Counted from the stretch's first letter, positions 42,830 to 52,531 are shown. The stretch: 64,000 nt of DNA from JAUYQR01 sp050632395 (GCF_050632395.1 NZ_CP192600.1:2480001-2544000), one strand, 5' to 3'. Notes: generated by a model from the letters alone, not told the origin. Numbers and translations are program-made.

Positions 42830-44011
42830 CTATCCCAGACGCGCGCGACGCCGGGATTGCATCTGGTGCACGAGGATGCCCGCAAGGCAGAGCAGGCAGG
42901 CCGCTGCGGCAAGGCCCGTTGGGCCGGACGCCGCCAGCAGGGCGGCAAGAACCGGAGTGCCGGTGGTGGTGCCGAGGTTGCCCAGTTGTGCCACCGCCCC
43001 GGCGGCGCGGGCGCGGCCTTCGGGCGTGTCGTTCAGCTCTGGGATCGAGGCGAAGCTCGCGCCCTGCACGATGCCAAGGGCGGCAGAAAGCCAGAACCCC
43101 GACATAACCATCCCTGCGCCGTTGCCCCAGAACACCCAGAGGAGGAGGAAGCCGGGGATCGCGGCGGCGTAGCCGTATTGCACCAGACGGACGGCTGAGA
43201 CGCGCTGCAAAAGCCGCACGCCGAGGGTGAGCGAGACCACGATGGAGGCGAGCGGCATCCCGGCGGCGATCAGCGCGCGTTGGGTGACGGGGGTTTCCGG
43301 CGGCAGCAGCGTCAGGATCGCGACATAAAGGAATGTGTAGCAGCAAAATCCCATCGCCGGGGCGGCGAGACGGGGGGAGGCGTAGATTTCAGCGTGTTGC
43401 CCAAGGAGGTTGGACATCGGCGCCGGGGCAGCCTTTGGATCGGGCGGCAGCGTTACCGCAAGGATCGCCGCCAGCGCCGCCATGAACCCGGCGTGCCCGA
43501 GGAAAAGGCCGACAGGCGTGACGAGCGGACCGATCAGGGCAAGAATGGCATAGGTGACGCCAAAGAAAGAGGACCAGAGGGTCATGGCAAGCGGGCGCTT
43601 CGCCTCGGGGGCAAGGGCCGCGATCATGGTGGGGCCGACGACGACGATGGCAAGATGCGAGGCACCTTCAATGATGCGGGAGATGAGCATCAGGGGATAG
43701 GCGGGAAACAGCGACTGCAGCGCCGACATTGCGGCCCCGGCTGCAAGCGCCGTGACGATGGCGCGACGCGGGCCGATGCGGGCGACGAGGAGACCGGCGG
43801 TGGTGCCGAAGATCAACCCGACCATGCCGACGATGGAGACGACGAGGCCGAGCGCAACCTCGCCGTGGCCGCCGTAGGTGCTGCGCAGCGGCTCATAAAG
43901 GATCGAGATCTTGCCGAACTGGGCTGCTGCACTGAGGCCGGCGCACCAGAGGAGCAGGACGAGAAGCATGGGGGGAACGGGGCGCATGGGCGATTGGTAG
44001 CCGCGCGCCAA
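42830..44011 (-). CDS. MFS transporter
   Basis: The 393-residue protein has about twelve predicted membrane helices in two halves. Features include GTTAGLLVARIGPRRAIVTA between helices 2 and 3 (the MFS A-motif region) and an EGASHLAIVVVGPTMIAALA helix. No substrate-specific signature is apparent. The start may be the ATG at 44011 or one eight codons later (MRPVPPMLL). It stands between a desaturase-family gene and lpdA, with repeat-like DNA upstream. Confidence 0.85.
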   Translation of the reverse strand: MARGYQSPMRPVPPMLLVLLLWCAGLSAAAQFGKISILYEPLRSTYGGHGEVALGLVVSIVGMVGLIFGTTAGLLVARIGPRRAIVTALAAGAAMSALQSLFPAYPLMLISRIIEGASHLAIVVVGPTMIAALAPEAKRPLAMTLWSSFFGVTYAILALIGPLVTPVGLFLGHAGFMAALAAILAVTLPPDPKAAPAPMSNLLGQHAEIYASPRLAAPAMGFCCYTFLYVAILTLLPPETPVTQRALIAAGMPLASIVVSLTLGVRLLQRVSAVRLVQYGYAAAIPGFLLLWVFWGNGAGMVMSGFWLSAALGIVQGASFASIPELNDTPEGRARAAGAVAQLGNLGTTTGTPVLAALLAASGPTGLAAAACLLCLAGILVHQMQSRRRARLG

Positions 44012-44033
44012 GGGATGCGCCAGTGATCTTGTG

Positions 44034-44135
44034 GAACGGCGGCCAAGGCCGCCGCACCGCTTTCAGGTCGCTGGCGCGGCCCCGAGGGCCGCTTGGCTCC
44101 CGCTCCGCGGGGGATACTTGGCGAAGGGGAAGACG
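44034..44135 (+). repeat. Hairpin cluster and Rhodobacteraceae intergenic repeat, copy 2
   Basis: Between the MFS start and the lpdA stop are GGCGGC-CAAG-GCCGCC (44040-44055) and GCGGCCC-CGA-GGGCCGC, two consecutive GC-rich hairpins. They are followed by CGGGGGATACTTGGCGAAGG and GGAAGACG, which resembles the intergenic element at 7381-7425 read in the other direction. It may serve as the lpdA terminator region. No coding potential is seen. Confidence 0.45.
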
Positions 44136-45533
44136 TCAGATGTGGAGCGCGCGACCGTAGGCATCTAGCACGGATTCGTGCATCATTTCGCTGAGGGTCG
44201 GGTGCGGGAAGACGGTGTTCATCAGGTCTTCCTCGGTGGTTTCCAGAGTGCGGCCGATGACGTAACCCTGGATCAGTTCGGTGACTTCGGCGCCGACCAT
44301 GTGGGCGCCAAGAAGCTCGCCGGTCTTGGCGTCGAAGATCGTCTTGATCATGCCTTCCGCCTCGCCAAGGGCGATGGCCTTGCCGTTGCCGATGAAGGGG
44401 AAGCGGCCAACCTTTATGTCGTAGCCCGCCTCTTTCGCCTTTGCTTCGGTATAGCCGACCGAGGCGATCTGCGGCTGGCAGTAGGTGCAGCCGGCGATGG
44501 AGCCGGGCTTGATCGGGTGCGGGTGCTTGCCAGCGATCAGTTCGGCAACCATGACGCCTTCGTGGCTGGCCTTGTGCGCAAGCCACGGCGCGCCGGCAAT
44601 GTCGCCGATGGCGTAAAGCCCGTCGACGCCGGTGCGGCAGTATTCGTCGGTGACGACATGGGTGCGGTCGATCTTGACGCCCAAGGCTTCGAGCCCGAGG
44701 CTTTCGACGTTGCCGACGATGCCGACGGCGGAGATCACGGTGTCGAAGTCGTGCGTCTCGATCTTGCCGCCGATCTCGATATGGGCGGTGACGCCCTGCC
44801 CCGGCTTGCGGTCAAGCTTCTTGACGCTGGCCTTTTCAAGGATCTTCATGCCCTGTTTGACGAAGGATTTCTTGGCGAAGGCGGCGATTTCGGCGTCTTC
44901 GACGGGAAGGATGCGGTCCATCACCTCGACCACGGTGGTGTCGGCGCCGAGGGTGTTGAAGAACGAGGCGAATTCGATTCCGATGGCACCGGAGCCGATC
45001 ACGAGGAGTTTCTTCGGCATCCGGCTGGCGACGAGGGCGTGGCGGTAGGACCAGACGAGATCGCCGTCAGCCTCCAGCCCCGGCAGTTCGCGGGCGCGCG
45101 CACCGGTGGCGAGGATGATGGATTTCGCGGTCAGGGTTTCGGTTCCCTTGTCGGTTTTCACCTCGACCGTGCCTTTGGCGGGCAGCGTGGCCACACCCAT
45201 GAACACGGTGACCTTGTGCTTTTTCATCAGGTGGCCGATGCCGCCGGAAAGCTGTTTCGCCACCCCGCGCGAGCGGGCGACGACGGCGGGGAGGTCATAG
45301 CTGATACCGGTGGCGGCAAGACCGAATTCCTTGGCGCGGTGCATGAGGTGGAACACCTCGGCCGACCGCAGCATCGCCTTCGTGGGGATGCAGCCCCAGT
45401 TCAGGCAGATGCCACCGAGGTTTTCGCGTTCGATGATGGCGACCTTGAGGCCCAGTTGGCTGGCACGGATGGCGGCGACATAGCCGCCCGGTCCTGCGCC
45501 GATCACGATCACGTCGAAGCCTTGGGCTGCCAT
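44136..45533 (-). CDS. lpdA: Dihydrolipoyl dehydrogenase (E3)
   Basis: E3 reoxidises the lipoyl groups of pyruvate, 2-oxoglutarate and branched-chain dehydrogenase complexes and of the glycine cleavage system, reducing NAD+. The 465-residue flavoprotein has the FAD loop IGAGPGGYVAA, the redox pair Cys43/Cys48 in GGICLNWGCIPTK, an NAD-binding VIGSGAIGIEFASF, and HPTLSEMMHE with the catalytic His-Glu dyad near the end. It is not in a dehydrogenase operon, so it may serve several complexes. A GAGGAGGG ribosome site and a MarR-type palindrome lie just upstream of its start. Confidence 0.95.
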   Translation of the reverse strand: MAAQGFDVIVIGAGPGGYVAAIRASQLGLKVAIIERENLGGICLNWGCIPTKAMLRSAEVFHLMHRAKEFGLAATGISYDLPAVVARSRGVAKQLSGGIGHLMKKHKVTVFMGVATLPAKGTVEVKTDKGTETLTAKSIILATGARARELPGLEADGDLVWSYRHALVASRMPKKLLVIGSGAIGIEFASFFNTLGADTTVVEVMDRILPVEDAEIAAFAKKSFVKQGMKILEKASVKKLDRKPGQGVTAHIEIGGKIETHDFDTVISAVGIVGNVESLGLEALGVKIDRTHVVTDEYCRTGVDGLYAIGDIAGAPWLAHKASHEGVMVAELIAGKHPHPIKPGSIAGCTYCQPQIASVGYTEAKAKEAGYDIKVGRFPFIGNGKAIALGEAEGMIKTIFDAKTGELLGAHMVGAEVTELIQGYVIGRTLETTEEDLMNTVFPHPTLSEMMHESVLDAYGRALHI

Positions 45534-45553
45534 CTTTCCCTCCTCAGAAAAAG

Positions 45554-45571
45554 TAGTTTGCCATTAAACTA
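45554..45571. promoter_or_regulatory. MarR-type operator candidate at lpdA
   Basis: TAGTTT-GCCATT-AAACTA is a perfect six-base inverted repeat with a six-base spacer, the shape of MarR-family operators (TAGTTT-N6-AAACTA). It lies 20 bases upstream of the lpdA ATG in the AT-rich promoter zone, so bound protein would block lpdA transcription. No MarR gene is in the window. Confidence 0.55.
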
Positions 45572-45608
45572 TTTCTTTTCACCAAGCAACAAAGGTCGCG
45601 CCGCAGGG

Positions 45609-46193
45609 CTATGCGCCGGACGCATGGCTGCGGAGCTGGTTGACGATGGTCATGTAACCCCCTGTGTCAAGGTAGGCTTGCTCGTCTGGCGTGCTGTCAC
45701 GTTCCAGTGCCTCGTTGCGGGTGGGAAAGCGGCCGTAGCGGCGGATGACTTCCTGGTGGGCGCGGGCGTGCAGGGACATGTCGGGGGCGGAGGCGAGGCG
45801 CTCTGTCAGATATTCGACTGCCAGCGTCTGATCGGCCGGGTCTTCGGAATGCTCGAACGGCATGTAGAAGAATTGGCGTTCCGGTTCGGGGGCGTTCATG
45901 TCCCAGCCTGCGGCAACCGCCTTTTTCGCCGCTGCAAGCGCGCGGGCGTCGGTAGCGAAGGCAAGCGCAGAGCCGCGATGGATGTTGCGCGGGAACTGAT
46001 CGGTGACGATCAGATAAGCGAGCGTGCCGACGGTGCCTTCGGTCCAGTGGTCAAGCCCGCCCTCGTGTGCGGCCTGCCAGAGTTCTGCGAAGCGGTCCTT
46101 CACCACAGCGTCGATTTCCGGCGTGCCGGCATACCAGCCGTCGGGGCCGATCTCGCCCAGCCAGAAATCCAGAACCTCGACGGGGTCTGACAT
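45609..46193 (-). CDS. DUF924 family protein
   Basis: The 194-residue protein matches DUF924: VLDFWLGEIGPDGWYAGTPE at the N terminus, LIVTDQFPRNIHRGSALAFA in the middle, and FFYMPFEHSEDPADQ with the conserved HSE. It has no signal peptide and is probably a soluble, TPR-like helical protein. The function is unknown. Length is normal. It lies between lpdA and an MFS gene on the same strand, with gaps of 75 and 62 bases. Confidence 0.9.
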   Translation of the reverse strand: MSDPVEVLDFWLGEIGPDGWYAGTPEIDAVVKDRFAELWQAAHEGGLDHWTEGTVGTLAYLIVTDQFPRNIHRGSALAFATDARALAAAKKAVAAGWDMNAPEPERQFFYMPFEHSEDPADQTLAVEYLTERLASAPDMSLHARAHQEVIRRYGRFPTRNEALERDSTPDEQAYLDTGGYMTIVNQLRSHASGA

Positions 46194-46255
46194 GGAGTAT
46201 CCTCTCTCGGTCAGGCGAGACTTGCAGGGAATTGCCGGGGCCGCAACTGTCGATG

Positions 46256-47488
46256 TCAGGGGCGCGCACCCTGCCCTTCGGTAAGCACGGCCTCGACCGC
46301 GAGGGGCGAGGCGCCGGGGGTCATGCCACGGAAGGCGCCCGTGACGGAGGGCGCTGCGCGGCGGGTCATGCGCCAGAGGGCGTAGGCGGTAAGGGCGATG
46401 TAGAGGACCGCGATGAACAGGAAGAACCCGCCGGGGCCCGTGGTTTCCATTAGCCAGCCGGTAACAAGCGGGCCGAAGATCGCGCCGAAGCCGTTCAGGA
46501 AGATCAGCCCGGCCGACGCTGCGGCCATATCCTCGCGCGGGAGGAAGTCGTTCGTGTAGGCAATGAGGAGCGCATAGACCGGGTTGGTGATGCCGCCGAG
46601 GACAAAGGCCACCACGATCAGAGCCCCGAAGGGCAAGGGCAGGAAGGCCGCGACCAGCATCGCGACCGAGGCGATGGCCGACAGCCCCATGATGACCTGC
46701 CGCCGGTCGATCCGGTCCGAGAGCCAGCCGACCGGGTATTGCAGCACGAGGCCGCCGACATAAAGCGCGCCGACGAAGATCGAGATGTCGCGCACCGAAA
46801 GACCCGCCTGCGCGCCCCAGACCGAGGCCATCCCGAACATCGCCGAGAAGATACCACCGGTAAGCAGCATGCCGATGCAGCCGAGCGGCGAGATCCGGAA
46901 AAGCGAGACGAAGGGCAGCCGGCGCGTGCTGTCGAAGGCGGGGGCTGGTGTCGGGGCCAGCAGAATCGGCAGAAAGGCGAGCGAGACGAGGACCGAGGGG
47001 ATGATGAACAGCGCAAAGCCCGACGTGTCCGGCACGTTCAGCAACACCTGGCTGGCGATGATGCCCAGCATCTGCACGATCATGTAGGCCGACAGCGCCT
47101 GACCCCGGGTTTCGTTCGTGGCGGTGTTGTTGATCCAGCTTTCGGCGGTGATGTAGATGCCGGAAAAACAGAACCCCGCCATCACGCGCAGCACCGTCCA
47201 GATGACCCAGTCGGGGAACACTGGGTAGATCACCAGGATGGCCGAGATCAGCGAGCCGAGGGCGGCAAAGACGCGGACGTGGCCGACGCGACGGATCATC
47301 TTGGGCGCGGCCCAGGAGCCGAACAGGAAGCCCACGAAGTAGGCGGCCATGACATAGGATAGCTGGTAAGTCGTGAACCCTTCGACGTTGCCACGGATGC
47401 CCAGAAGCGTTCCCTGGATGCCGTTGCCGACCATCAACAGCATGACGCCCATCAGCAAGGGCCAGGAGTGGGTCAGGACTTTCAGCAT
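46256..47488 (-). CDS. MFS transporter (YcaD-like)
   Basis: The 410-residue protein has twelve predicted membrane helices, and its first helices (LLMGVMLLMVGNGIQGTLLG, then AAYFVGFLFGSWAAPKMIRR) resemble the YcaD branch of the major facilitator superfamily. SWINNTATNETRGQALSAYM after helix 4 is a conserved-looking block of this group. The substrate is unknown. The ATG at 47488 is preferred; an upstream in-frame ATG adds 17 polar residues. It follows the DUF3147 gene by 13 bases and so may be part of the AsmA-queA-DUF3147 run. Confidence 0.85.
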   Translation of the reverse strand: MLKVLTHSWPLLMGVMLLMVGNGIQGTLLGIRGNVEGFTTYQLSYVMAAYFVGFLFGSWAAPKMIRRVGHVRVFAALGSLISAILVIYPVFPDWVIWTVLRVMAGFCFSGIYITAESWINNTATNETRGQALSAYMIVQMLGIIASQVLLNVPDTSGFALFIIPSVLVSLAFLPILLAPTPAPAFDSTRRLPFVSLFRISPLGCIGMLLTGGIFSAMFGMASVWGAQAGLSVRDISIFVGALYVGGLVLQYPVGWLSDRIDRRQVIMGLSAIASVAMLVAAFLPLPFGALIVVAFVLGGITNPVYALLIAYTNDFLPREDMAAASAGLIFLNGFGAIFGPLVTGWLMETTGPGGFFLFIAVLYIALTAYALWRMTRRAAPSVTGAFRGMTPGASPLAVEAVLTEGQGARP

Positions 47489-47501
47489 GATCTGGCTTTC
47501 G

Positions 47502-47852
47502 TCAGAGGGGCAGGTTGAAGCGCGGCGCAAGCCAGACAAGCAGAAGATAGAGAAGGATGGTCAACACCACCCCTGCCCCGAGCGACGGCCAGAAGCCCAT
47601 CTCCGACCGGATCAGCCAAGGCAAGAGAAGGAACATCGGAAGCGAAGGCAAGACATACCAGAACGTCGCCTCGGCATGAGACGCGATGCGGGCCGTATCG
47701 GACGTGTCGCGCCAGATCCAGACCATCCCGATGATCGACAGGAGGGGAAGCGAGGCGACGAGGGCCGCGACGCCGGGGCTGCGTCGGGCGATTTCGGAGA
47801 TCAGCGCGATGAGAAGGCCGGAGAGGATGGCCTTGAGGGCAAAGTAGCTCAT
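47502..47852 (-). CDS. DUF3147 family membrane protein
   Basis: The 116-residue protein has four predicted membrane helices, beginning MSYFALKAILSGLLIALISE and ending LYLLLVWLAPRFNLPL. The middle segment SPGVAALVASLPLLSIIGMV, then WIWRDTSD, is typical of DUF3147. Function unknown; it may be a small transporter subunit. Its ATG overlaps the queA stop (ATGA), so translation is coupled. Confidence 0.82.
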   Translation of the reverse strand: MSYFALKAILSGLLIALISEIARRSPGVAALVASLPLLSIIGMVWIWRDTSDTARIASHAEATFWYVLPSLPMFLLLPWLIRSEMGFWPSLGAGVVLTILLYLLLVWLAPRFNLPL

Positions 47853-48901
47853 AGACTGGCCTTTGGGTCGGGGATCAGGAGCGAGCTGTCGCCGTAGGAG
47901 AAGAAGCGATACCCCGAGGCTATGGCATGGGCATAGATCCGGTCGATCCTTTCCTTTCCCATCAGGGCCGAGACCAGCATCATCAATGTCGATTTCGGCA
48001 AATGGAAGTTTGTCATCAGGGCGTCGGTGATGCGGAAGCCGTAGCCGGGGTAGATGAAGATGTCGGTCGGGCCTTCCCACGGGTGTAATATGCCGGTGGC
48101 GTCGGCGGCGCTTTCGATCAGGCGCAGCGCGGTGGTGCCGACCGGAATGATGCGGCCGCCCGCCTGTTTCGTTGCGTTGATCTCGGCAGCGGCAGCGGCG
48201 GTGACCTGGCCCCATTCGGCGTGCATCCGGTGGGTGGTCACGTCATCCACCTTGACCGGAAGGAAGGTGCCGGCGCCGACGTGCAGGGTTACTTCGGTAA
48301 AGGTGACGCCCTTGGCAGCCAGCGTGCGCAAGAGCGGTTCGTCGAAGTGGAGCGAGGCGGTGGGGGCGGCCACAGCCCCGGCATGGCGGGCAAAGACGGT
48401 CTGGTAATCGGTGCGGTCAAGGTCGTCGGCGGCGCGCTTGGCGGCGATGTAGGGCGGCAGCGGCATCGCGCCGGCGGCATTCAGGGCGGCATCGAAATCA
48501 TCGCCTGTCAGGTTGAAGGCAAGGGCCAGGTCGGTGGCGGATTTAGCGGTGACGGTGGCGGAAAGCGTGTCGGAAAAGCGGATCACCTCGCCCTCGTTCA
48601 CCTTGCGCAAGGGTTTGGCCAGCGCGCGCCAGCCGGTGGCGGTGGGGTCGAGGAGCGTGATCTCGATCCTTGCTGTCGCCTCTCCACGGGTGCGGTGGCC
48701 AAAGAGGCGGGCGGGAATGACGCGGGTGTTGTTCAGGACCAGCCGGTCGCCGGCACGAAAGATGTCGGGCAGGTCATAGACGTGGCGGTCGCTGATCCGG
48801 TTGCCTTCGGCCAATAACAGACGGGCGTGGGTGCGTGGCCGCGCAGGGCGGGTGGCGATCAGGTGTTCGGGCAGATCAAAGTCGAAATCAGCAAGCTTCA
48901 T
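47849..48901 (-). CDS. queA: tRNA preQ1(34) S-adenosylmethionine ribosyltransferase-isomerase
   Basis: QueA transfers and isomerises the ribosyl moiety of SAM onto preQ1 at tRNA position 34, giving epoxyqueuosine. The 350-residue protein shows FDFDLPEHLIATRPARPR at the N terminus, LVLNNTRVIPARLFG, LHVGAGTFLPVK and TTALRLIESAA near the C terminus. Length is normal. It is between the AsmA-like gene (four-base overlap at its start) and DUF3147 (four-base overlap at its end). tgt and queG are not in the window. Confidence 0.95.
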   Translation of the reverse strand: MKLADFDFDLPEHLIATRPARPRTHARLLLAEGNRISDRHVYDLPDIFRAGDRLVLNNTRVIPARLFGHRTRGEATARIEITLLDPTATGWRALAKPLRKVNEGEVIRFSDTLSATVTAKSATDLALAFNLTGDDFDAALNAAGAMPLPPYIAAKRAADDLDRTDYQTVFARHAGAVAAPTASLHFDEPLLRTLAAKGVTFTEVTLHVGAGTFLPVKVDDVTTHRMHAEWGQVTAAAAAEINATKQAGGRIIPVGTTALRLIESAADATGILHPWEGPTDIFIYPGYGFRITDALMTNFHLPKSTLMMLVSALMGKERIDRIYAHAIASGYRFFSYGDSSLLIPDPKASL

Positions 48902-51900
48902 CCACCAGGGTCCTCGAGTTTGGGCGGCCCCGATCTGAAAATCTCGCGGAACATGCCGGGCGTGAAAATCGACAAAGGATTGACCGAGACGACCGGGTCA
49001 TCGGCGGTTCCCCTCAGGCTGTAGTTGAAGCCGAACATCCCCTCGCCCCGGCGCGAGAAGATCGCACCGATGCCGTTGACCAGATAGATCGGCGAGATGA
49101 CGCCTTGCAGCGCCAGTTCCTTTCCGGCGCTGCGGTAAAGCCCCGCGAAGGAAATGCCAAGCGAGGCACCGACAGCCGAGCCTTGGGTGATCTCGACCGC
49201 GTCGGGGGTCAGGATGAAGGTCATCTGGCCGCTGTTGAAGGCCAGCCCCTCGCCGTTCAGCTGTTCCAGAAGGCCCACGACCGAGATCGCGCTGAGAAGT
49301 TCGGCCAGACCGGGCGCGTCCTGCACGCGCAGGCGGCCGAAGGTGGCGCGGCCGTCGTAATGCCCAGCCGGGCCGCGCGGCACCAGCGTCATGTCAAGCG
49401 TGCCGCCCCGGCCTTTGTCGAAGATGCCGGCCGCCGCCATCACGGTGCCCGCGTTGTCCGAGGTGATGCGGATCGCCGTGCCGCCCGGCGCCGGAGCGAC
49501 CGCGCCGTTGACCGCGCCCTGCCCGTTGACCGACGCCGAGAAGCGACCGTTGAAGCCGCCGTCCTGACCAAAGGCGCCACGGAAGTCGGTGAGGCTGATT
49601 CCATCAGACACGATCAGCCGGTCAAGCCGCAGTGCAAGCGGGCTGCCACTGCCCGCGTCAAGCCCGCTGTCGCCGCCGGGAAGTTTGCGGATGTCAAGGC
49701 TGCCCCCGGTGACAGCGATATCGACCGCATTGCCACGGCCCGCGCCGGTCAGCACCACCTCGGCATTGAGCCAATCGCCAGCCTGCACCGAGGAGAACCG
49801 CGCAGTATCAAGGCCGCCGCCTTCGCGCGTGGTGATCTTGCCGGTCGCCTTGAGGCCGGGCGCGGTCAGGGTCATCCGGTCGACGGTCGGGCTGCGGCCC
49901 AGCGTCGCCTCTAGATCAAGGGCTGCGGGAGTCTTTGCGGGCTTGGTGAAGGAAAGTGCCGGCAGCGAAAGCGTCATTCCGGCAAGCGTGGAGGTCAACG
50001 TCAGGCGGGGCTGTTCATCCTTGCGAAGATCGACGTCGATGGCGGCGGGCGCTTCACCTTTCAGGGTGCCTTGCGGCAGGTCGATGCCTAGGTCGCGCAG
50101 CGCCATGTCCGACAGGGTGACGCTGCCATTGACCCGCGCGCGACCCTTTTGTTCAGGGCCGAAGCCTTGCACATAGGTCACGTCGATCGGCAACTTTCCA
50201 AGCGTGCCACGGCCAGACAGACGCAACCCTTCGGCGTCGACCGCGACATCGACCTCGGGCGCCGCCAGAACGCGCCCCGGCACCAGCGCGGTGGAGCTGA
50301 AATCGCGCAGCTTTCCCGAGACTGTGTAGGTGATCTCGGGAAAGGTGACGCGCGGTTTCAAGGGCAGCGTAAGTTCGGCGGTCAGGTCGGCCAGACCGAC
50401 CCCGAGGTTCACAGGCTGGCCCGCCTTGGACAGGAAGTTGAACGGGTCCTGATCCAGAAGTGACAGCGCGGCGGTCAAGTCAGAGTGCGTGACGAGGCTG
50501 ACCTTGGCCATTGCCGGCTTCTGCGTGATGTCGGGCACCTGAAACACCGAACCGTCCGCCTCGACCCTGCCACCCTCGGGGGCGATGACGTGGCCCTTGT
50601 CCAGAAACACGGTGTAGGTGTTGTTTTCCAGCGTTGCATGGCCGGTGCCATCGCGGATCGGCGGCAGGGTCTTGACGAAACGCACCTCGGTGTCGGCAAA
50701 TTGGTAGCCGAGCGCAAAGCGCGGCGGCTGGCCCGGCGCAAGGCGCAGCGCGGCGGTTACGTCGTTCAGCGTGCCCTGCCCCACGTTCGCCTCAAGCCAG
50801 GCGCGGGTCTTGGGCACCGCCGAGACCGGCCACAGCTTCAAGAGCCGGTCGGTGCCGATCCGGTCAAGCGTGACGTCAAGACCACCGGACCATCCGCCTT
50901 GCGCCGCCGTAATGCTGCCCGACATGTGCAGGCGTTCGTGCTCCTCGACCAGCGACAACTGCCCGATGTCAAGCCGGAACGGGTCAAGGCGCAGGCGCAC
51001 GTCAAGCGCGCCTTGGGAGAACCGGATCGGTTCCTCAAAGAGCCCCTCGGGGTCGACCATCACTTCGGAAAACGCGATCTGGCCGAGAAACGACTCCGGC
51101 AGCGAGCCGGGGGAAACCGGGCGGCCATCGGCGGCCAGAAGATCGGTCTGCCCCGTGGCGCGGAGCCGCAGCGAAGTGCTTTCCACCGACAGGCGCGACA
51201 GCGTGATGCGCGCGGCGGCGGGATCGTAGCCCAGCGTCATCTCGGCCGCTTCGAAGGCGATCGGGCGGGCGTCGGGTCCGGGTTCCAGCGCGCCCTGCCC
51301 CAGCCGCAGTTCGGCACCTAGGTCGGCGACCTTGCCGTCGGCGCCGATTTCTGCGGCAAAGCGACCCGAGATCGGGGCGCGCACAAACCCCAGCCAGGCC
51401 AAGGGTGGCGAGAAGGCAGCGATGTCGGCGGCATCGACCTTGTCGACCGTGGCGGTAACGCGGGCCGAGCGAGAGGTTCTGGACGACACCAGCGAAATCG
51501 TGGCCTGTGCCGGCACCGCGCCTTCCAACAGCGTCATGCCCAGTTCCGCCGCCGCCTCGTCGGGGCGGATGTCGATCAGCAGACGTCCGTCGCCCACATC
51601 CCAGGCGCGTCCGGTGCGGGCATCGCTGAGCGTCAGGGTCAGCCCCTCGGCCTCAATGCGGGTAAGGCTGGACAGGGCCGGAGCGGACAAGATGGTGTTC
51701 GCTGCATCAAGGAGTTCGCCCACGCTTTTCGGCGTTGGCCCGCCCGCGATGGCGCCAAAGGAAAAGTCGAGCCGCCCTTCGGCATCGCGGCGCACGGCTA
51801 CGCGGGTGCTGATCAGCCGCAAGGTGCTGGGGCGGACCTTGCCGGACAACAGCGCCTCAGGGTCGAATGATACCTCGGCTTCGGGAAGGGTCAGAAGCGC

Positions 51901-52377
51901 GCGGCCGGTGGGCTGAAGGAGCCGGATGTCGGCCAGACGGAAGCTGGGCACGAAGCTGCGGTCGACCCCCAGTTCGACACTGCCGATGGTGAGCGAGATT
52001 CCGGCGGGAAGGCGCGCTCCGGTGAGGCCTTCGTTGAGGCGCGTTTCAAGTTCCGCCACCGCCCAGCCCGGAACGCGGACGGATTTGCCGGTGTAGGCGA
52101 GCGTCAGGAAAGCAAAGCCGAGGCCAAGGACGACAAGGGTAAGGACGACGGTCAGGCTGAACCGGCGAAACCGGTGGCGGCGGGCAAAGCGGGTTCTAAA
52201 GCGACGGCGCGGCTTTGGGGGTGAAACCGGGGTGGGTTCGGCCACAGCCGCACCCGTTGTCACAGTGGGGTGCGGTGGCAAGTCGAGGGACGGTTCGGCG
52301 GCCGGATCCGGGACCAAGGCTGGTGCCGTGTCTGGAGTGGAATATGGGGCCGGTCTTGCGACCTCTGCGTCCTGCAT
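48898..52377 (-). CDS. Very large AsmA-like / YhdP-type protein (DUF3971)
   Basis: The 1159-residue protein has a cytoplasmic Pro/Arg-rich N terminus (about 1-70), one membrane helix (SLTVVLTLVVLGLGFAFLTL, about 74-93) and more than 1000 periplasmic residues of repeated beta-strand pattern. It has an N-terminal AsmA-like region, a DUF3971 region, and an AsmA C-terminal region (NGEGLAFNSGQMTFILTPDA, then GISFAGLYRSAGKELALQGV). This is the architecture of TamB/YhdP proteins, which form periplasm-spanning bridges for phospholipid transport to the outer membrane. It is divergent from bcp and overlaps queA by four bases. Confidence 0.85.
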   Translation of the reverse strand: MQDAEVARPAPYSTPDTAPALVPDPAAEPSLDLPPHPTVTTGAAVAEPTPVSPPKPRRRFRTRFARRHRFRRFSLTVVLTLVVLGLGFAFLTLAYTGKSVRVPGWAVAELETRLNEGLTGARLPAGISLTIGSVELGVDRSFVPSFRLADIRLLQPTGRALLTLPEAEVSFDPEALLSGKVRPSTLRLISTRVAVRRDAEGRLDFSFGAIAGGPTPKSVGELLDAANTILSAPALSSLTRIEAEGLTLTLSDARTGRAWDVGDGRLLIDIRPDEAAAELGMTLLEGAVPAQATISLVSSRTSRSARVTATVDKVDAADIAAFSPPLAWLGFVRAPISGRFAAEIGADGKVADLGAELRLGQGALEPGPDARPIAFEAAEMTLGYDPAAARITLSRLSVESTSLRLRATGQTDLLAADGRPVSPGSLPESFLGQIAFSEVMVDPEGLFEEPIRFSQGALDVRLRLDPFRLDIGQLSLVEEHERLHMSGSITAAQGGWSGGLDVTLDRIGTDRLLKLWPVSAVPKTRAWLEANVGQGTLNDVTAALRLAPGQPPRFALGYQFADTEVRFVKTLPPIRDGTGHATLENNTYTVFLDKGHVIAPEGGRVEADGSVFQVPDITQKPAMAKVSLVTHSDLTAALSLLDQDPFNFLSKAGQPVNLGVGLADLTAELTLPLKPRVTFPEITYTVSGKLRDFSSTALVPGRVLAAPEVDVAVDAEGLRLSGRGTLGKLPIDVTYVQGFGPEQKGRARVNGSVTLSDMALRDLGIDLPQGTLKGEAPAAIDVDLRKDEQPRLTLTSTLAGMTLSLPALSFTKPAKTPAALDLEATLGRSPTVDRMTLTAPGLKATGKITTREGGGLDTARFSSVQAGDWLNAEVVLTGAGRGNAVDIAVTGGSLDIRKLPGGDSGLDAGSGSPLALRLDRLIVSDGISLTDFRGAFGQDGGFNGRFSASVNGQGAVNGAVAPAPGGTAIRITSDNAGTVMAAAGIFDKGRGGTLDMTLVPRGPAGHYDGRATFGRLRVQDAPGLAELLSAISVVGLLEQLNGEGLAFNSGQMTFILTPDAVEITQGSAVGASLGISFAGLYRSAGKELALQGVISPIYLVNGIGAIFSRRGEGMFGFNYSLRGTADDPVVSVNPLSIFTPGMFREIFRSGPPKLEDPGG

Positions 52378-52531
52378 GTCAGCCCGCTTGCCCCGTTGCC
52401 GTGTGCCCCCGGGATGTCCGTCTGGCGCGGAAAGTCCCGGTCGTCAAAGTCCTGCTGGTCCTTGCCTTTATCTTTGCCTGAAGGCAACTAGAACCGAAAG
52501 TAACATTACCTCAAACAGCAAGGAGCCGCCC

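Noticed and set aside
44178..46190. A 670-codon forward frame opposite lpdA and the DUF924 gene
   Set aside because: Both reverse-strand genes are well supported by motifs; this frame is a by-product of codon bias.
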